The translations under genes and the position numbers were made by a program. From Chloroflexota bacterium (GTDB lineage Bacteria > Chloroflexota > Anaerolineae > UBA3071), in assembly GCA_014383605.1 (NCBI GenBank), contig JACNHM010000376.1:1-16005 (forward strand): a DNA stretch of 16,005 bases, read 5' to 3'. Under the pieces are notes generated by a model that ran no database searches, had not been told where the DNA came from, and saw nothing but the letters and a program-made list of their open reading frames with translations. Shown piece by piece: positions 7,957 through 14,155 of the stretch (within the stretch, counting starts at the first letter, position 1; each line of letters begins with the position of its first letter).

Positions 7957-8855
7957 ACGACTGTCAGGGCTGTGCACTCCAGGTCTTGCCTGTCCAGGTG
8001 CCCGTATGTCCCGTCCACTGCGATGCCGCCGATGTCGCCGGTCACCAGGTGTTCTTCCACCAGCACCAGCCCTGCGCTTTGGAACAGATGCAGCCATTCT
8101 GGCCGTTGCACTCTGTTGAAGTACTGCACCTCGTTCTCGAAACACCGTTTCCAGGCGGTGTCGGAATACCGGAGGTAGTTCTTGACGGAAACGGCCGGGT
8201 CGTAGTAGGCGAGGTGATCGCCCAGGTCGATCTGGTGGATGGCATAGCCGCCGGGTTTCAGCAGGCCGGCCATGTCCAGCGTGAATTGGGACAGGATGCC
8301 GGCCTGGACGTGCTCCAGCACGTTGAAGCTGAAGACGAGATCGAACGAGCCATCCTCGAAGTGTCGCAGCGACCCGCCAGGGTCCACCACGTACTGAAAG
8401 CCCAGCAGGCGGTAGAGCTCGTCGAAGGTGCTGGCCGCAGCGATGGCCCGCAACAGATCGTGCGCCCGCGGCGATGCCGCCGCATCAAGCTCGATCTCGC
8501 CGTCCAAGTGCGCCTCTAGCTCGCCGAAATAACACTGGAAAGCCTCCAGTTGGCGGTTGTCCCAGACGTCGAACAGGGCAGCCTCCACGTCGTAGAACAG
8601 CCTGATGAAGGTCGATTCCCAATGCGCCCATCCTGTCCCCAGCTCCAGCAGTCTCATGCCGTTCCCGATGGCTCCGTGCTCTTCGCACAGCCGCTTGAAC
8701 CGCAGGGCGCGTTCCACGTAGGAACTGGGCAGGCCCTGGCGGATGCGTTGTCTGGCCCCGCCAACGTTTCCTAGCTGCCGGTAAAGCCCGCGCATCAGCG
8801 GGCCGGCGGAGAAGAGCTTGAGTGCGGCTGCCGCCGTGACGTATCTGATCATCAT
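7932..8855 (-). CDS. SAM-dependent methyltransferase
   Basis: A 307-residue protein with a class I Rossmann methyltransferase core. Motif I is LLELGTGWAH (69-78), a later strand reads FDLVFSFNVLEHVQ, and LLKPGGYAIHQIDLGDH is the usual post-motif segment. The N-terminal 60 residues are basic and helical (FSAGPLMRGLYRQLG). It resembles small-molecule methyltransferases found near sugar and lipid biosynthesis genes, but the substrate cannot be told. Two adjacent ATGs (8855 and 8852) follow GAGGGGAG; the second has the better spacing. A much longer open frame upstream crosses the divergent promoters and is not real. Its 3' end overlaps the convergent DUF89 gene by 25 bp. Confidence 0.85.
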   Translation of the reverse strand: MMIRYVTAAAALKLFSAGPLMRGLYRQLGNVGGARQRIRQGLPSSYVERALRFKRLCEEHGAIGNGMRLLELGTGWAHWESTFIRLFYDVEAALFDVWDNRQLEAFQCYFGELEAHLDGEIELDAAASPRAHDLLRAIAAASTFDELYRLLGFQYVVDPGGSLRHFEDGSFDLVFSFNVLEHVQAGILSQFTLDMAGLLKPGGYAIHQIDLGDHLAYYDPAVSVKNYLRYSDTAWKRCFENEVQYFNRVQRPEWLHLFQSAGLVLVEEHLVTGDIGGIAVDGTYGHLDRQDLECTALTVVYRKPRGA

Positions 8856-8897
8856 CTCTCCCCTCTGCTGAGCATGGAGTTTCGCCGTCTGCGGGCC

Positions 8898-8926
8898 ATT
8901 GTAGTCGAGTTTGACAAATCTGTCAA
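8898..8926 (-). promoter_or_regulatory. Promoter of the minus-strand methyltransferase
   Basis: On the minus strand, a perfect TTGACA (8921-8926) is followed after 17 bp by TACAAT (8898-8903). Transcription would begin near 8891, about 36 bases before the ATG. Its -35 box is one arm of the inverted repeat shared with the opposite promoter. Confidence 0.75.
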
Positions 8927-8939
8927 TGCCGTTTATGCT
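8911..8939 (+). promoter_or_regulatory. Promoter of the phosphoribosyltransferase, overlapping the divergent promoter
   Basis: TTGACA (8911-8916), 17 bp, then TATGCT (8934-8939). The two -35 boxes of the divergent pair form an inverted repeat, TTGACA-AATC-TGTCAA (8911-8926), so the two polymerases cannot bind together. The repeat could also be a repressor site. Predicted transcription start is near 8946, giving a leader of about 87 bases. Confidence 0.75.
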
Positions 8940-8973
8940 ATGACCACGCACCGATCCAGATGCGGATGCCATC

Positions 8974-9015
8974 GGGGGAAGGGTTCTGATCAGATCCTTC
9001 AGCCCCTTTTTGTTC
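8974..9015 (+). terminator. Terminator-like hairpin in the phosphoribosyltransferase leader (possible attenuator)
   Basis: Within the leader, GGGG (8974-8977) can pair with CCCC (9003-9006), AAGG (8979-8982) with CCTT (8996-8999), and TCT with AGA around GATC. The stem is followed by TTTTTGTTC (9007-9015). This has the shape of an intrinsic terminator placed just before the ribosome-binding site. An upstream GATCCAGA (8953-8960) could pair with TCTGATC and break the stem. The stem contains internal loops, so this is moderate at best. Confidence 0.45.
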
Positions 9016-9032
9016 AAGGAGTGAGCTTGCCG

Positions 9033-9539
9033 ATGAAACCAGTGGAAGTGGAGAAGGAGATACTGTCCTGGGCTGACGTGGATGCGTTGGTGGATCATCT
9101 TCTGCCGCAGCTTGGCGGGCCCTACGATGCCCTGATGATCATCACCCGCGGCGGCCTCGTGCCCGGCGGGCTGATCTGCGAGGCGCTGGACATTCGCCAT
9201 ATCCTCACCGCCTCGGTGCAGTTCTACTCGGGCATCAAACAAACCCTGGCCTGGCCCATCTTCCTGCAATTCCCCAGCGACGCGCTGCTGCTGGACAAAC
9301 ACATCCTGGTCGTGGATGACATCTGGGACAGCGGGCGCACCATCATGACGGTGCGGGGTCGCATCGAGACTGCCGGCGGCCGTCCGGAGCTGGCAGTGCT
9401 GCACTACAAGCCGGCGCAGTCCCTTTTCTCCGACGCCGCGCCCGACTACTACGCCGCCCTCACCAACGCCTGGGTCATCTATCCCTGGGAGCGGGAACGG
9501 GACATTCCGAGTGCTGCAATCATCCCCGAGCTTCTCTAG
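9033..9539 (+). CDS. Purine-type phosphoribosyltransferase (xanthine/guanine PRT-like)
   Basis: A 168-residue type I phosphoribosyltransferase expected to join a purine base to PRPP in nucleotide salvage. The PRPP loop VVDDIWDSGRT is at 93-103, an early ITRGG loop at 37-41, and a C-terminal NAWVIYPWERE segment contains the tryptophan typical of Gpt-like enzymes that stack on the base. The length fits that family. The exact base (xanthine, guanine or hypoxanthine) is uncertain. ATG 9033 has AAGGAG at 9016-9021, a rather long spacing of 11 bases; the in-frame GTG at 9021 overlaps the ribosome site and is rejected. The stop TAG shares CTAG with the stop of the convergent gene. Confidence 0.88.
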   Translation: MKPVEVEKEILSWADVDALVDHLLPQLGGPYDALMIITRGGLVPGGLICEALDIRHILTASVQFYSGIKQTLAWPIFLQFPSDALLLDKHILVVDDIWDSGRTIMTVRGRIETAGGRPELAVLHYKPAQSLFSDAAPDYYAALTNAWVIYPWERERDIPSAAIIPELL

Positions 9540-10993
9540 TCAGCCGATGAAGCCAATGCATGAGATGATTTATCGGCTCCATCGGTTCCATCGGCTGATC
9601 TGTGGTCACGATAATCCTCTGGCGTGTCCACGTCGAACGGCGGGGGGGCGTCGAACAGGACACGTTCCACTGTTGCCCCGAAGCGCTCGATGAGCAGCCG
9701 CCCGCCGACATCGCCCCGCAACCGGCTTAGCTCGGCGAAGGTGGTGCGGTCGAAAAGCACGGGGTTGCCCCGCTGCCCGCGGTAGCTGGGCACAACGATG
9801 GGGGCCAGCGTCTGCCGGTGGCGCTGCACCAGCGCTTCGATGGCTTCTGGCATCACCTCCGGTTGATCGCCCAGGAGGAAAAGGGCCGCGCTCACGCCGC
9901 TCGGCAAAACGGCCAGCCCCGCACTCACGCTGCTGCTCTGCCCCTCCGCCCAGACCTCGTTGACCACCACCCGCACGGGACGATCTCGCAGCGCTGCCGC
10001 CACCCGTTCTCCCGCGCAGCCCACGACGACGATCACCTCGTCAATCCCCTCCGCCGCCAGCGCCTGATCCACCACCCGGCCCAGCAGCGTCGTCTCGCCC
10101 CAGGGCAACAGCAGCTTGGGCTGGCCGAAACGCGTTGAACCCCCCGCCGCCAGCACGATGGCCGCCGTGCGTCCCCACACCTCCCGCACAGGATCGTCGG
10201 CCTCCGTCGCGCCGAGCACGACGCTGTCTATGGGTGTCTTTTCGCGTAGGGGCGAACCCTTGCGGTCGTCCCGTTGGGCCGGCGTAAGGCCTGCCCCTAC
10301 CCCAAGCAGCAGACGGGCGATCTGCCGCGCCGTGGCAAGCTGAGCCGCCGTTTCCACCTGGTTGAGCAGGGGGACGACGCGAGCGTTAGGCGGGACATGC
10401 TGACCTCCGCCTTGCGGGTGCGCCAGCACCGTGGCTATCATTTCCGGCGTGATGGGATCGCCCAACGCCGCGCCGGTCAGGGCGGCGACGCGCTGCGGGC
10501 GATGGGTGCTGGCCGCCGCCAACGGCTGGCCGATGGCCTCGATCCCGGCCATGGGCACGACCAGCGTGGCGCAGGTGGGGATGACCGGCTCGTGCTCGGC
10601 GGGCGCTTTGAAGGGGTGCATGCGGGCGCCGTCGGCTTCGATGATCACCGCGTCCACGCCGTCCAGCGCGGCGATGCGCGCTACCAGCGCCGGCTGGATG
10701 CCGAACGCTTTGTCTGAAGCCACATCGGTGGAGCCGACGACCAGCACGTGGCCGTGTTGCTGCAGGGCCTCCGGCAGCCGGGCCAGCAGCACATCCGCGT
10801 CCTCGGCGATGAGGTGGTGCGGCGCGGCGGCCATCTGGCTGACAAAGATGCGCGTCGTGGTGGTGGTGACCACGTGCCAGCCGCCGGCGGTCAGCTCCCG
10901 CGCCAGGCGGAACATGGCCGTGGTCTTGCCGCCCCCGCCAACGAGGGCGATAACGTCTTTGCGCTGGCAGCGCAGGGCATGTGAAAGAAACAT
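9536..10993 (-). CDS. YqeC-like P-loop protein fused to a MocA/MobA-like nucleotidyltransferase
   Basis: A 485-residue two-domain protein. The N-terminal half (about 1-230) matches YqeC, a putative accessory protein of selenium-dependent molybdenum hydroxylases: P-loop VGGGGKTT, then TTTTTRI, EADGARMHPFKAPAEHEPVIP (in two parts of a conserved block) and LLNQVE. The C-terminal half (about 275-475) is a MocA-type molybdenum cofactor cytidylyltransferase: IVLAAGGSTRFGQPKLL and FLLGDQPEV. Its role should be maturing a molybdenum enzyme; no hydroxylase or XdhC gene is in the window. Between the domains, about residues 232-249 are encoded by a palindromic repeat element. The last 20 residues (SADGTDGADKSSHALASSAD) come from a 9-bp repeat. 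ATG 10993 is chosen because the longer TTG frame (11047) would run through the upstream terminator; no clear ribosome site is visible. Confidence 0.85.
   Translation of the reverse strand: MFLSHALRCQRKDVIALVGGGGKTTAMFRLARELTAGGWHVVTTTTTRIFVSQMAAAPHHLIAEDADVLLARLPEALQQHGHVLVVGSTDVASDKAFGIQPALVARIAALDGVDAVIIEADGARMHPFKAPAEHEPVIPTCATLVVPMAGIEAIGQPLAAASTHRPQRVAALTGAALGDPITPEMIATVLAHPQGGGQHVPPNARVVPLLNQVETAAQLATARQIARLLLGVGAGLTPAQRDDRKGSPLREKTPIDSVVLGATEADDPVREVWGRTAAIVLAAGGSTRFGQPKLLLPWGETTLLGRVVDQALAAEGIDEVIVVVGCAGERVAAALRDRPVRVVVNEVWAEGQSSSVSAGLAVLPSGVSAALFLLGDQPEVMPEAIEALVQRHRQTLAPIVVPSYRGQRGNPVLFDRTTFAELSRLRGDVGGRLLIERFGATVERVLFDAPPPFDVDTPEDYRDHRSADGTDGADKSSHALASSAD
9540..9598. repeat. Inverted repeat with 9-bp tandem units at the convergent gene ends
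   Basis: TCAGCCGATG (9540-9549) and CATCGGCTGA (9589-9598) are a perfect 10-bp inverted pair. The right arm lies in a short tandem run of ATCGGCTCC, ATCGGTTCC, ATCGGCTGA. It starts one base after the phosphoribosyltransferase stop and codes for the C-terminal tail of the YqeC-MocA gene. It may act as a hairpin terminator for the plus-strand gene, though no T tract follows. Confidence 0.6.
10246..10300 (-). repeat. ~55-bp palindromic element, copy 1, in frame inside the YqeC-MocA gene
   Basis: The ends GTAGGGGC and GCCCCTAC are inverted repeats, and two internal imperfect hairpins lie between them. On the minus strand it aligns with the copy at 13250-13303 with about six substitutions and one 1-base gap. 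It is translated as GVGAGLTPAQRDDRKGSPLR, a linker between the two enzyme domains. The surrounding protein is otherwise collinear with the two families, so the element looks inserted. Confidence 0.85.
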
Positions 10994-11003
10994 ATCAGCA
11001 ACC

Positions 11004-11040
11004 GAAAGAACAAGGGACAGCACCGCTATCGGGCTGTCCC
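11004..11040 (-). terminator. Intrinsic terminator of the toxin-antitoxin operon
   Basis: On the minus strand, GGGACAGC and GCTGTCCC (11033-11040 and 11014-11021) form a perfect 8-bp stem with an 11-base loop, followed by TTGTTCTTT (11013-11005). It lies 26 bases past the PIN gene and before the YqeC-MocA start, separating the two units. Confidence 0.75.
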
Positions 11041-11066
11041 TCTGCAATGCTTGCTGCTATTTTCTA

Positions 11067-11528
11067 TCAATACTCGTTCGGATTATTGGCAGGAAGCGCT
11101 TCATCTCGTGCTGCTTCACATAAAGCCTCATCTGCCGACACAAAGATGAGAGACGGCAACTCCGCCTCTTGCAGCGTAGTGTTGAGGATAATAGCAGTGG
11201 CCAGGTGCGTTGCGTCGTATCCTCGTAGGGGATGCCGCCTGGTCAAATCCACCGCCAGTTCGACCACCTGGTCACTTAAAGGGGCGATGATATACTCTTC
11301 GTTCCGCACATCCGCCAGGAACAAGTACAAAGCTGCTTCGTAATCCTCTCGGGTCAACTCATCGGAGCGCACTTTTCTGCTCAGGGCGGCCGCGATCTCT
11401 ATCACCCCTATCTGGGCAAGGTAAATGGTGTTCTCTGCAGAGGGTTCAACAATAGATCTTACCCACTCGCTGCCCCTTTCCGCTGCGTACCGTTTTATTG
11501 CGGCACTACTATCGAAGTAGTACAACAT
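11067..11528 (-). CDS. PIN-domain ribonuclease toxin (VapC-like)
   Basis: A 153-residue PIN-domain protein, expected to be a Mg2+-dependent RNase acting as the toxin of a toxin-antitoxin pair. The acidic active-site set is in place: D6 (YYFDSSA), E44 (GVIEIAAAL), D105 (GYDATHLATA) and D133 (FVSADEAL). Length is usual for this class. Its ATG at 11528 overlaps the antitoxin stop by one base (TGATG), so the pair is translationally coupled. The target RNA is unknown. It shows no truncation and is probably functional. Confidence 0.9.
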   Translation of the reverse strand: MLYYFDSSAAIKRYAAERGSEWVRSIVEPSAENTIYLAQIGVIEIAAALSRKVRSDELTREDYEAALYLFLADVRNEEYIIAPLSDQVVELAVDLTRRHPLRGYDATHLATAIILNTTLQEAELPSLIFVSADEALCEAARDEALPANNPNEY

Positions 11529-11863
11529 CAGCGTTCCCCCCGCATGGCGATGATCTCTGTAGACAGGGGAACTCTAAGCCTGGCCAGAACGGCTTCTACC
11601 TGAGCACGCGGGGGAACTTCCTTCAGTGACAGGGTGTCCATCATAGCTTCTGCCGATGCACGTTGTCTTTCCGAGGTCATGACTACTCCGGCTTGCCTGA
11701 GGATTCGCAGGGTTTTCGTTTTCTCGGCTTTCACTTTTTGCTGCCTCCCCAACCATAGCTGGATGGCCTCAGCAATGACCCAGCTCGGCACTTCATCCGC
11801 AGATAGCTCCTGACGCATCTGGCGTACCAGCGTGGGTGGCAGTTGAATCTGAATGGTTTCCAT
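11528..11863 (-). CDS. Ribbon-helix-helix antitoxin partner of the PIN toxin
   Basis: A 111-residue protein whose first ~45 residues (METIQIQLPPTLVRQM, then a helix with VIAEAIQLWLGRQ) have the strand-helix-helix layout of CopG/RHH DNA-binding domains. The basic, helical remainder would wrap the toxin. It should neutralise the PIN RNase and repress its own promoter. I chose ATG 11863, which places the RHH strand at the N-terminus; an in-frame ATG at 11881 would add six residues. The ribosome site is AGGA close to the ATG or GGAGGG 10 bases away. A much longer frame upstream reads through the promoter and into the aconitase X gene and is rejected. Confidence 0.8.
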   Translation of the reverse strand: METIQIQLPPTLVRQMRQELSADEVPSWVIAEAIQLWLGRQQKVKAEKTKTLRILRQAGVVMTSERQRASAEAMMDTLSLKEVPPRAQVEAVLARLRVPLSTEIIAMRGER

Positions 11864-11926
11864 TTCCTGTCTTCCCTCCATGTAGCAAACTGTGGACTCG
11901 TTAACCCTCCGCCGAAAGTCATTCAC

Positions 11927-11955
11927 ATTATCCCACAGAAGTGTGGAAAAGTCAA
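11927..11955 (-). promoter_or_regulatory. Toxin-antitoxin operon promoter with palindromic operator
   Basis: On the minus strand, TTGACT (11950-11955) and GATAAT (11927-11932) are 17 bp apart. The spacer contains a perfect inverted repeat CCACA-CTTC-TGTGG (11933-11946), a natural site for the dimeric RHH antitoxin. A further CCACA half-site lies downstream at 11891-11895. The stop codon of the upstream aconitase X gene (11952-11954) is inside the -35 box. Confidence 0.75.
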
Positions 11956-13229
11956 TCTCGCGACGCCTGGCCCCACTGCCCCGTGACCGCGGCCCGCAGG
12001 CACTGCTCCAGCGTGCCGAAGCGCACGCGTACGCCGGAATGCGCCGGCGCGTAGCAGGCGGTCTTGGCACCGTTGGTGGCCAGGCTGCGGATGCCCAAGA
12101 GTTGCAGTGGGGCGACCACGGTGCAAGTGTCGGCCACCACACGGCCGCCCGCCGCTTCGATGATCTGCACCCAGCCCTCGGCCACGGCTTGCTCCCGTGT
12201 GTGGCGGGCCGTGGTCACCCAAAGCCGCGTTTGCAGCCGCTGGCCGCGCACGAAGTCGGCCACCTGGGCGATCTCGGCCAGGCTGGCGTGCGGGCAGCCG
12301 ATGCTCACCAGGTCAATGTCCAGCACGTCCAGCGCGTTCATGGCCGCGTAGGCTTCCTCCAGGCTGTCCACGACGATCCCTTGGGCATCGGCGCGCAGCA
12401 GCGCGTCGCCGGCGTCGGCAGCTTCCGGCGTGTACCCGGCGACGTGGAAGAGGGCCACCGCGCCGTAGGCGGCCAGCGAGGCTCCCAGCGTCTTCAGCCG
12501 ATCCACCGCCTCGCCGCCGCGGGTGATGTCCGGCGGCAGCGGGGGCAGCCACCGCGCCAGGTCGGCGAAGGTGGGCACGCCGCCGCCCACCTGTTGGCCC
12601 ACGATCTGGCCCAGGGCTCCGAAGTCGGCCACGCCGCGCAACGGACAGGTCACCTCCACCACGTGCGTCGCCCGACGGCCCTCGTCCAGGTGGTAGCCGT
12701 AGCAGGCCGTGCGTCCGACGATGGCCGCCGCCAGCGCGCTGGGGCCGCCTTCGCGGTTGGTGCGTGCGCCCAGAACGCTGTTGGCAAAGGCGACGGCGGA
12801 AGACTCGGCCCAGGCCAGATGCTGCCGGCGCTGCGGCGCGTGCCCCGGCAGCAGGTAGGGGGTACAGCTCAGCGTCGGCGTCAGGCCCATGCGCCGGAAG
12901 GCGGCGATGACGGCGAGTTGCGGCTCGGCGAAGTCGGCAGGGATGGACATCTCACGCCAGCGAGCAGCTTCCATGCCCATGGGGTTGAGCCAGGCGTCCA
13001 CCCGCGCCCGCGCGCCCTCGTCGGCCCACCGGTTAAGGAATTCCAGGCCCGCTGGTCCCAGGTTCTTGTAGCTAACCCCGGAAATGTGCGCGCTGGCGAT
13101 GGGCACGAGTTCCGCCGCGCCATAGACGCGGCCCAGCGTGACCACGATCTCCATGGCTCGCTGCACGCCAGGGCCTTCCGCGCCGTCGAGCAGGGCCTGT
13201 TCCTCCGATGTAAGATACAATTGGGTCAC
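11952..13229 (-). CDS. Aconitase X large-subunit protein (DUF521/AcnX)
   Basis: A 425-residue protein of the aconitase X catalytic family. Conserved blocks include SCTPYLLPG (121-129), AESSAVAFANSVLGARTNRE (141-160), the SIGCPHAS cysteine C312, DTC (C369) and TACYAPAHSG (C392), which fit Fe-S cluster ligation and the swivel-type active site. Known members are phosphomevalonate dehydratase in archaea and cis-3-hydroxy-L-proline dehydratase in bacteria; the sequence alone does not decide between them. The length fits a stand-alone large subunit, and the small DUF126 subunit is not in the window. Start is GTG 13229 with GGAG eight bases upstream. The palindromic repeat element lies 18 bp upstream. 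It appears to be the last gene of the GNAT-HAD-membrane protein run. Confidence 0.87.
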   Translation of the reverse strand: MTQLYLTSEEQALLDGAEGPGVQRAMEIVVTLGRVYGAAELVPIASAHISGVSYKNLGPAGLEFLNRWADEGARARVDAWLNPMGMEAARWREMSIPADFAEPQLAVIAAFRRMGLTPTLSCTPYLLPGHAPQRRQHLAWAESSAVAFANSVLGARTNREGGPSALAAAIVGRTACYGYHLDEGRRATHVVEVTCPLRGVADFGALGQIVGQQVGGGVPTFADLARWLPPLPPDITRGGEAVDRLKTLGASLAAYGAVALFHVAGYTPEAADAGDALLRADAQGIVVDSLEEAYAAMNALDVLDIDLVSIGCPHASLAEIAQVADFVRGQRLQTRLWVTTARHTREQAVAEGWVQIIEAAGGRVVADTCTVVAPLQLLGIRSLATNGAKTACYAPAHSGVRVRFGTLEQCLRAAVTGQWGQASRD

Positions 13230-13246
13230 GGAACGTTCTCCGAATT

Positions 13247-13306
13247 GCGGTAGGGGCAGGCCTTGCGCCTGCCCAGAGGGGCGACCGCAAGGGTCTCCCC
13301 TACCGC
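13247..13306. repeat. ~55-bp palindromic element, copy 2, between genes
   Basis: A perfect 10-bp outer inverted repeat, GCGGTAGGGG (13247-13256) and CCCCTACCGC (13297-13306), encloses two hairpins: GGGCAGGC/GCCTGCCC (13254-13261, 13267-13274) and GGGGCGACC/GGTCTCCCC (13278-13286, 13292-13300). Folded, it would be a three-way junction. It lies between the small membrane protein and aconitase X genes and contributes the stop codon of the former. Confidence 0.88.
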
Positions 13307-13485
13307 GTGCGGTTGACCAAGTGATCCAGCAGCAGGAAGATGATCACGGCAATGACCAGCAGTAACAGGGCAAACTGCCAGGGGGTCAAGGGGATGAAGA
13401 TGATGAAGCGCACCTTGCGCCAGACGAGGTAGAGGGCAATGACCAGGGCGATGGTGAAGAGCAGGCTGCGGTAGCGAGGGCGCAT
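13300..13485 (-). CDS. Small membrane protein with two predicted helices
   Basis: A 61-residue hydrophobic protein: basic start MRPRYR, helix about 7-23 (SLLFTIALVIALYLVW), basic turn RKVRF, and a second helix about 37-57 (FALLLLVIAVIIFLLL), then basic NRTR. The basic ends suggest a cytoplasmic hairpin topology. ATG 13485 is well supported by AGGAGG seven bases upstream. Its TAG stop (13300-13302) lies inside the palindromic element, so the C-terminus may have been changed by that insertion. I recognise no family; neighbours give no clear role. Confidence 0.75.
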   Translation of the reverse strand: MRPRYRSLLFTIALVIALYLVWRKVRFIIFIPLTPWQFALLLLVIAVIIFLLLDHLVNRTR

Positions 13486-13521
13486 GGGAAGACCTCCTAT
13501 TGGAAACAAGTAGACAAGGGG

Positions 13522-13553
13522 TTCGAAACTCCCGAACTCAAAACCTTCAAAAC
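13522..13553 (-). repeat. Degenerate heptamer tract at the 3' end of the HAD gene
   Basis: On the minus strand four units follow each other: GTTTTGAAG, GTTTTGA, GTTCGGGA, GTTTCGAA. These are 7-9 bases long and match the consensus of the array at 3332-3394. The TGA stop of the HAD gene lies inside the first unit. Confidence 0.65.
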
Positions 13554-14155
13554 TGCAGGTGGGCGTGCAGGGCGGCCTCTAATTGCGGCGCTGAACGAAA
13601 GAGCACGGTGGCCATTCCCAGCGCCGCCGCGGCGCGCACGTTGCGTTCCTTGTCGTCCACGAGCAGGCAGGCGGCCAGCGGCAGCCCCAGGTGCTCGGCG
13701 GTCAGTTCAAAGATACTTGGGTCTGGCTTGCGCAGCCCCACCAGCGCCGAGATGACGATGAGCTCAAACAGGGCCTTGGTCTCCGGCATCGTCTCCAGCC
13801 GGCCGGCCAGGCCGGGCAGGGCGTTGGAGCAGAGTGCCAGGCGGCAATGGCTGCGCAACCGTTGCGCCAGGGCGACGACCTCGTCGTTGATCTCTTCGAG
13901 GTGGAAGGGATCTCCCTGGAAGCGGCGGAAATCCGGCGGCAGGCGGCTTTCCAGTTCGCTGCCCACGCGTGCCCAGTGTTCTTCAGGAGAGATGACGCCC
14001 GTGGAGGCCAGTTCCCAGGCCTCGCCGCTGAACAGATGGTGCCGCATCGTTCCCGGCGGCCAGCCCAACAGGGCATCGAACTCGCGCAGGCGGGCGTGAG
14101 AGCGCTCGTTACGGGTGAAGACACCGCCGAAGTCAAAGACGATGGCCTGGATCAT
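13547..14155 (-). CDS. HAD-superfamily hydrolase (subfamily IA type)
   Basis: A 202-residue haloacid dehalogenase-like phosphatase. Motif I is FDFGGVF with nucleophile D8; the usual second aspartate (D+2) is glycine, as in the FDFGGV-type subgroup. Motif II is CSN (S110), motif III LRKPDPSIFE (K143) and motif IV LLVDDKERN (D167, D168). A helical cap spans about 15-90. Substrates of this group are small phosphorylated metabolites and cannot be specified. ATG 14155 overlaps the TGA of the GNAT gene in ATGA, indicating coupled translation. The gene ends in a heptamer tract. Confidence 0.9.
   Translation of the reverse strand: MIQAIVFDFGGVFTRNERSHARLREFDALLGWPPGTMRHHLFSGEAWELASTGVISPEEHWARVGSELESRLPPDFRRFQGDPFHLEEINDEVVALAQRLRSHCRLALCSNALPGLAGRLETMPETKALFELIVISALVGLRKPDPSIFELTAEHLGLPLAACLLVDDKERNVRAAAALGMATVLFRSAPQLEAALHAHLQF

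Noticed and set aside
8874..9032. N-terminal extension of the phosphoribosyltransferase
   Set aside because: It includes the promoter and the leader hairpin; the family starts near ATG 9033.
8856..9404. N-terminal extension of the minus-strand methyltransferase
   Set aside because: It would read through both divergent promoters and the phosphoribosyltransferase gene; the ATG at 8855/8852 has a ribosome site.
10246..10300. Intrinsic terminator inside the YqeC-MocA gene
   Set aside because: No T tract follows on either strand and the sequence is in frame and translated; the second copy shows it is a dispersed repeat.
10994..11047. Longer start (TTG 11047) for YqeC-MocA
   Set aside because: The added 18 codons lie in the terminator hairpin of the upstream operon and have no similarity to the family.
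11892..13253. A 453-codon open frame on the plus strand opposite aconitase X
   Set aside because: Antisense shadow: low-complexity A/G/R/H/Q composition, no motif, while the minus strand holds a clear family member.
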